Of a stretch of 64,000 nucleotides of DNA, positions 60,573 through 64,000 are shown piece after piece. Positions within the stretch are counted from its first letter, which is position 1. Each line of letters opens with the position of its first letter. The stretch lies in contig NZ_CP060780.1 of the NCBI RefSeq assembly GCF_014489495.1, positions 1,809,001 to 1,873,000 on the forward strand, written 5' to 3'. The notes under the pieces are model-generated. The model was not told where the DNA came from. It saw nothing but the letters and a program-made list of their open reading frames with translations, and did not search any database. This stretch comes from Sphingomonas daechungensis. GTDB lineage: Bacteria > Pseudomonadota > Alphaproteobacteria > Sphingomonadales > Sphingomonadaceae. Position numbers and translations under genes: made by a program.

Positions 60573-62199
60573 ATGGTCATGTTTGCGGCATTTCTCGTCG
60601 GTTTGTTTGCCGCGCAGCCGGTTGCTCCAGCTCCCGTTGCCCTGAAGGCCGATGCGCCGAAGCTAGTAGTTGTAATTTCGGTCGACCAATTTTCGTCCGA
60701 CCTGTTCGATGAGTACCGTCCGCAGTTCACCGCAGGCCTTGCGCGCCTGTCGGGGGAACGGCATTCAGGAACGGCTATCAGGCACATGCGGCGACCGAGA
60801 CCTGCCCGGGGCATTCGACGATCCTGACGGGTTCACACCCCACTCACACCGGAATCATCGCGAACAGCTGGGTCGACCAGTCGCTCACGCGTTCGGACCG
60901 CACCGTCTATTGCGCCGAGGACGAGCGCGTTCCCGGCACTTCGTCAACGAGCTACACGGTGTCCCCGCTGCACCTCCGAGTGCCGACACTGGGGGACCTG
61001 CTCAAGCAGCAGTCTCCGCAGAGCTTGAATGTCGCCGTAGCTGGCAAAGACCGCGCTGCGGTGATGATGGGCGGCCATAATGTCGATCAAAGATGGTACT
61101 GGGACGGAAAGACTTTCACGACTGATCTGAAATCGGCGGCTGTCCCGGAGACCATCAACAAGGCGAAGGTGGCTATCGCGGGCGCCATCGCTGTCCCGCA
61201 GGCAGGTCTGAATCCTCCGCCGTTCTGTCAGGCGAAATCGACCCCGGCAGCGGTGTCGCCGACACTGTCCGTCGGAGCCGGGCGGTTTGCCCGCGCTGCC
61301 GGCGATGCAAAGGCGTTCCGGGCGTCTCCGGAATTCGACGGGGCCGTATTGGCGATTGCCGCAGGGCTGATCCAGGAGTTGAAGCTTGGCCAGGACGCGG
61401 CGACCGACGTCATTTCCGTCGGCCTGTCGGCGACCGACTACATCGGGCACGGGCTCGGACCGGGCGGCGGGGAGATGTGCCTCCAGCTGCTTTCGCTCGA
61501 CCGGAATCTTGGCGACTTCTTCAACGTGCTCGACCGAAGCGGCATCGATTACACGGTCGTGCTGACCGCCGATCATGGCGGCATGGACATTCCCGAGCGG
61601 CTCCGGTCGAAGGGTGTGACCGACGCGGCTCGCGCCGATCCTGCCCTGACAACGGTCGAGGTTGGAAAGGCGATCGCGGCCAAGCTCAAGCTCTCCGGAC
61701 CGGTCCTCCTCGGGATATGGCCGGAGATGTCTGGATCGACCGCTCGCTCAAGACGGCAGACCGCGCACGAGCAGAGCGTGAAGCAATTGCGATCTTTAAA
61801 GCGCATCCGCAAGTCGAGGCCGTTTTCACGTCACGGGAGATCGAGCGACTTCCGGTTCCGACGGCTTCGCCTGACCAGTGGACGATCGAGCAGCGCGTAC
61901 GGGCGTCGTTCGACAAGCAGCGATCGGGCGATCTGTACGTCGCACTGAAGAAAAATGTTTCTCCGATTGCGAAGCCGGGCGCTGGATATGTAGCGACCCA
62001 CGGCAGCGTCTGGGATTACGACCGCCGGGTACCCATCCTGTTCTGGCGGAGGGGCGCAGCGCCCGCCGATCGTCAAGACCATGTTTCGACCGTGAATATC
62101 CTGCCGACCGTCGCGGCGGAGATCGGGTTGCAGGTTCCGGCGTCGCTCGACGGCAGGTGCATCGACGGTGTCGAAGGAGTCGCTTGTCCGTCGCACTAG
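60573..62199 (+). CDS. Secreted alkaline-phosphatase/nucleotide-pyrophosphatase superfamily protein (two frameshifts)
   Basis: About 542 aa. Signal peptide MVMFAAFLVGLFAAQPVAPA; LVVVISVDQFSSDLFDEYRP holds the first metal Asp; the nucleophile Thr lies in ATETCPGHSTILTG; VGLSATDYIGHGLGP and VVLTADHGGMDIPE hold further Asp/His metal ligands. One missing G near 60758 and one near 61713 (LLG-DMAGDVWIDRS). Resembles PafA/type I phosphodiesterases of sphingomonads. Probably periplasmic phosphate scavenging. Confidence 0.85.
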
Positions 62200-62303
62200 A
62201 CCGTTCTTTTTCCTAGTCTTTTCCGCTACTTTCACCTGCCGTTCAGGAAATGGTAGTCAGTTTTCCCGCAATCAGGTGTGACCGCGCCTGCCGGGGAGAA
62301 GTC

Positions 62304-63082
62304 ATGGGGAAAGTCGGTGCCGCACTCGCGCTGGCCGCCAGCCTCGCCGGGTCTGGGTGCGTTCAGTCGCGCCAATATGCCGACGTGCAGTTTACGCCGC
62401 CGCAAGGCGATTACCGGTTGCTCGTCATGCGTCCGGATGTGGCGGTGAACGCCCTTGAAACCGGCGGAATGCCGCAACCACGGGCTGACTGGACCGAGCA
62501 GGCGCGCAGCAACATCATCGAAGCGCTCCGTGCGGATCAGGCGGGCCGCGGCGGCAAGGTCCTGGTGATCGCCAAGCGGAATGAACTCCCGAACGTCAGC
62601 GCGGATGAGATCGCGGATCTGGAGCGTCTTCATTACGCGGTGGGAAACTCCATCGCGCTTCACAAATACTCAGGCGCCGCGCTTCCGACGAAGCGGGGCA
62701 AGGGGCTGGAGTATACGCTTGGCGAGGATGCTGTTTCGCTGGGCCGGCGGACTGGTTACGACTACGCGCTTTTCCTCTACGCCGAGGATAACATCGCCTC
62801 GAGCGGGCGAACGGCGTTGCAGGTCCTGGGGTCGCGGGATGTTTCATCGGCTTCTGCGCTCCTAGCGGCGGGAGCAATCAGTTCGCTTATGCATCGCTTG
62901 TCGACCTCAGGACCGGCGAAGTCGTGTGGTTCAACATCCTGCAGACCGGCAGCCAGCTCCCAGGCGTCACGTTCGGCGACATTCGGACACAGCAAGGCGC
63001 AAGCCAGATGGTCGAGCGGCTGCTCGGACGGATGAAGGCGGGCCGCGAAGTGCGTGAAGCGCAATCGGCGGAGAAGCGCTGA
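62304..63082 (+). CDS. Lipoprotein of unknown function (one frameshift)
   Basis: About 259 aa: MGKVGAALALAASLAGSG then lipobox Cys. FTPPQGDYRLLVMRPDVAVN and YAVGNSIALHKYSG; after one missing base near 62880 it continues as FAYASLVDLRTGEVVWFNIL and QGASQMVERLLGRM, a pattern seen in proteins paired with M48 peptidases. ATG 62304 follows CGGGGAGAAG. Its TGA overlaps the protease ATG (TGATG), so the two are coupled. Confidence 0.72.
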
Positions 63083-64000
63083 TGTGCTCGCGCTGCGCCG
63101 CCCTTAGCCGCCGCTCGATGCTTGCCGGAGGAGGCGCACTGGCCGCGATGCTGGCAACCGGGAGCGCGCAAGCGCGCACGAGTCCGGCGGACATGGTGCC
63201 GCTGATCGGTCCAGGCTTCCGTCCGACGGACACGGACGAAAAGGGACTTTGGCAGCTGATGGACCGGGCGGAGGAGGAAATCTCCGGATCTAACCTGCTG
63301 CTAAAGGATCCCGCTCTGGTCTCTTACCTTCAGGGCATCATTGGCACCGTCGGCGGACCGGCGGCGAAGGACATGCGAATCTACTTGGCGCACGTTCCGG
63401 ATTTCAACGCGATGATGTTCCCGTCCGGGTTCGCGGTCGTGTTTTCCGGATTGCTCTTGAGGATGCGCAACGAGGCCCAGCTGGCGGGGGTGATTGCCCA
63501 CGAATCCGGCCACTTCCTCCGGCGACACATGATCCGATCCTGGCGCGACCAGAAGCGGAAGAGCGATCTCTTCGCGGTTGGAGCCTTGGCCGCAGGCGTC
63601 GCCGGTGCTGGGGCCGGCGTCTACATGGGCGACTATGTGCAGCTGGCCCAGCTCGCGACCATCCTGTCGCTGTTCGCTTACAGCCGGGCGATGGAGGCGG
63701 AGGCCGATGCCATGGGCGCGCGCCTGATCGCGGAGGCCGGATATCCGCCGATCGAAATGGCGAACGTATGGGAGCAGCTGATCGGCGAAGAAGATGCGAG
63801 CGCGGCTTATCGCCGCAAGCGTCGTCGCCGCGGCAGCTTGTTCGACACGCATCCGTCGGAAGGCTCGCGGCTCGCCGATCTGAAAATCTCGGCGGCCGAG
63901 GTCACCGTGCCGGGGCGAACCTACGACAGCGGTCGCGCGCGATACCTGGAGAAGATCGCTCCGATCCGGGAGATGCTGTTGGAGGACCAGGTCAAGCTCA
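63082..64000 (+). CDS. M48-type metalloprotease, 3' end outside the window
   Basis: At least 306 aa, open to the window end. N-terminus has a twin-arginine-like signal (LSRRSMLAGGGALAAMLATG). Zinc motif HESGH in GVIAHESGHFLRRHM, third ligand in SRAMEAEADAMGARL; upstream MMFPSGFAVVFSGLL is also typical of M48/BepA-LoiP-like peptidases that check outer-membrane proteins. A downstream TPR region is expected but lies outside. Coupled to the preceding lipoprotein. Confidence 0.88.
   Translation, partial: MCSRCAALSRRSMLAGGGALAAMLATGSAQARTSPADMVPLIGPGFRPTDTDEKGLWQLMDRAEEEISGSNLLLKDPALVSYLQGIIGTVGGPAAKDMRIYLAHVPDFNAMMFPSGFAVVFSGLLLRMRNEAQLAGVIAHESGHFLRRHMIRSWRDQKRKSDLFAVGALAAGVAGAGAGVYMGDYVQLAQLATILSLFAYSRAMEAEADAMGARLIAEAGYPPIEMANVWEQLIGEEDASAAYRRKRRRRGSLFDTHPSEGSRLADLKISAAEVTVPGRTYDSGRARYLEKIAPIREMLLEDQVKL

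Overview
The window looks like a chromosomal piece of a high-GC alphaproteobacterium, most likely a sphingomonad (Sphingomonadales). Grounds: two SPOR-domain proteins flanking a ParA/ribbon-helix-helix pair, mreBCD-mrdA-rodA next to mutL, a serB/miaA/ilvC block, a gatCAB operon, a TonB receptor with a poly-proline tail, and a dense ring-degradation island. No rRNA, CRISPR, IS element or prophage was seen. One tRNA is present. No gene-free stretch exceeds about 300 bases.

Reading caution: about 35 genes, including essential ones (mreB, mreC, mreD, rodA, gatA, miaA, mutL), are broken by single-base frameshifts. Frame bookkeeping gives about 51 shifts. Every one is explained by one MISSING base, usually G or C in a short run, and none needs an extra base. 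I treat these as base-calling errors and report each gene over its whole reconstructed span. They are not called pseudogenes.

Layout. (1) 1-5889, plus strand: DmpA-type aminopeptidase, P5C-dehydrogenase-like aldehyde dehydrogenase, a lone CoA-transferase A subunit, and a secreted TolB-propeller/CehA-type metallohydrolase. (2) 5901-12105: ferredoxin, ferredoxin reductase, two thiolases, class III CoA-transferase (minus), DUF35 and ThuA-like proteins (plus). (3) 12102-35640: a catabolic island with a TetR regulator, four SDRs, three Rieske oxygenases, a 2-oxoacid dehydrogenase complex (E1 alpha, E1 beta, E2), acyl-CoA synthetase, acyl-CoA dehydrogenase, two hydratases, a TonB receptor, a haem c/PQQ lipoprotein dehydrogenase and several small accessory proteins. 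Five copies of one palindrome (core ACAATCATGATTGT, flanked by A and T tracts) sit in its intergenic regions and define a probable TetR regulon. (4) 35653-46230: tRNA-Lys, the rod-shape/PBP2 operon, mutL, ilvC, miaA, serB. (5) 46235-52483: SPOR proteins, ParA/RHH, pyrB, ruvX, a DUF3089 hydrolase. (6) 52758-64000: small membrane and secreted proteins separated by a short intergenic repeat, GST, an EEP-family lipoprotein, a DUF6445 protein, gatCAB, a secreted phosphatase-family protein, a lipoprotein and the start of an M48 protease.

How the island may work (inference): a hydrophobic, probably alicyclic or aromatic substrate enters through the TonB receptor and is oxidised by the quinohaemoprotein and the Rieske oxygenases (electrons from the ferredoxins). 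SDRs process the alcohols, the acids are activated by CoA ligase or CoA-transferases, and beta-oxidation-type enzymes, thiolases and the 2-oxoacid dehydrogenase complex shorten the product. The substrate cannot be named from sequence alone.
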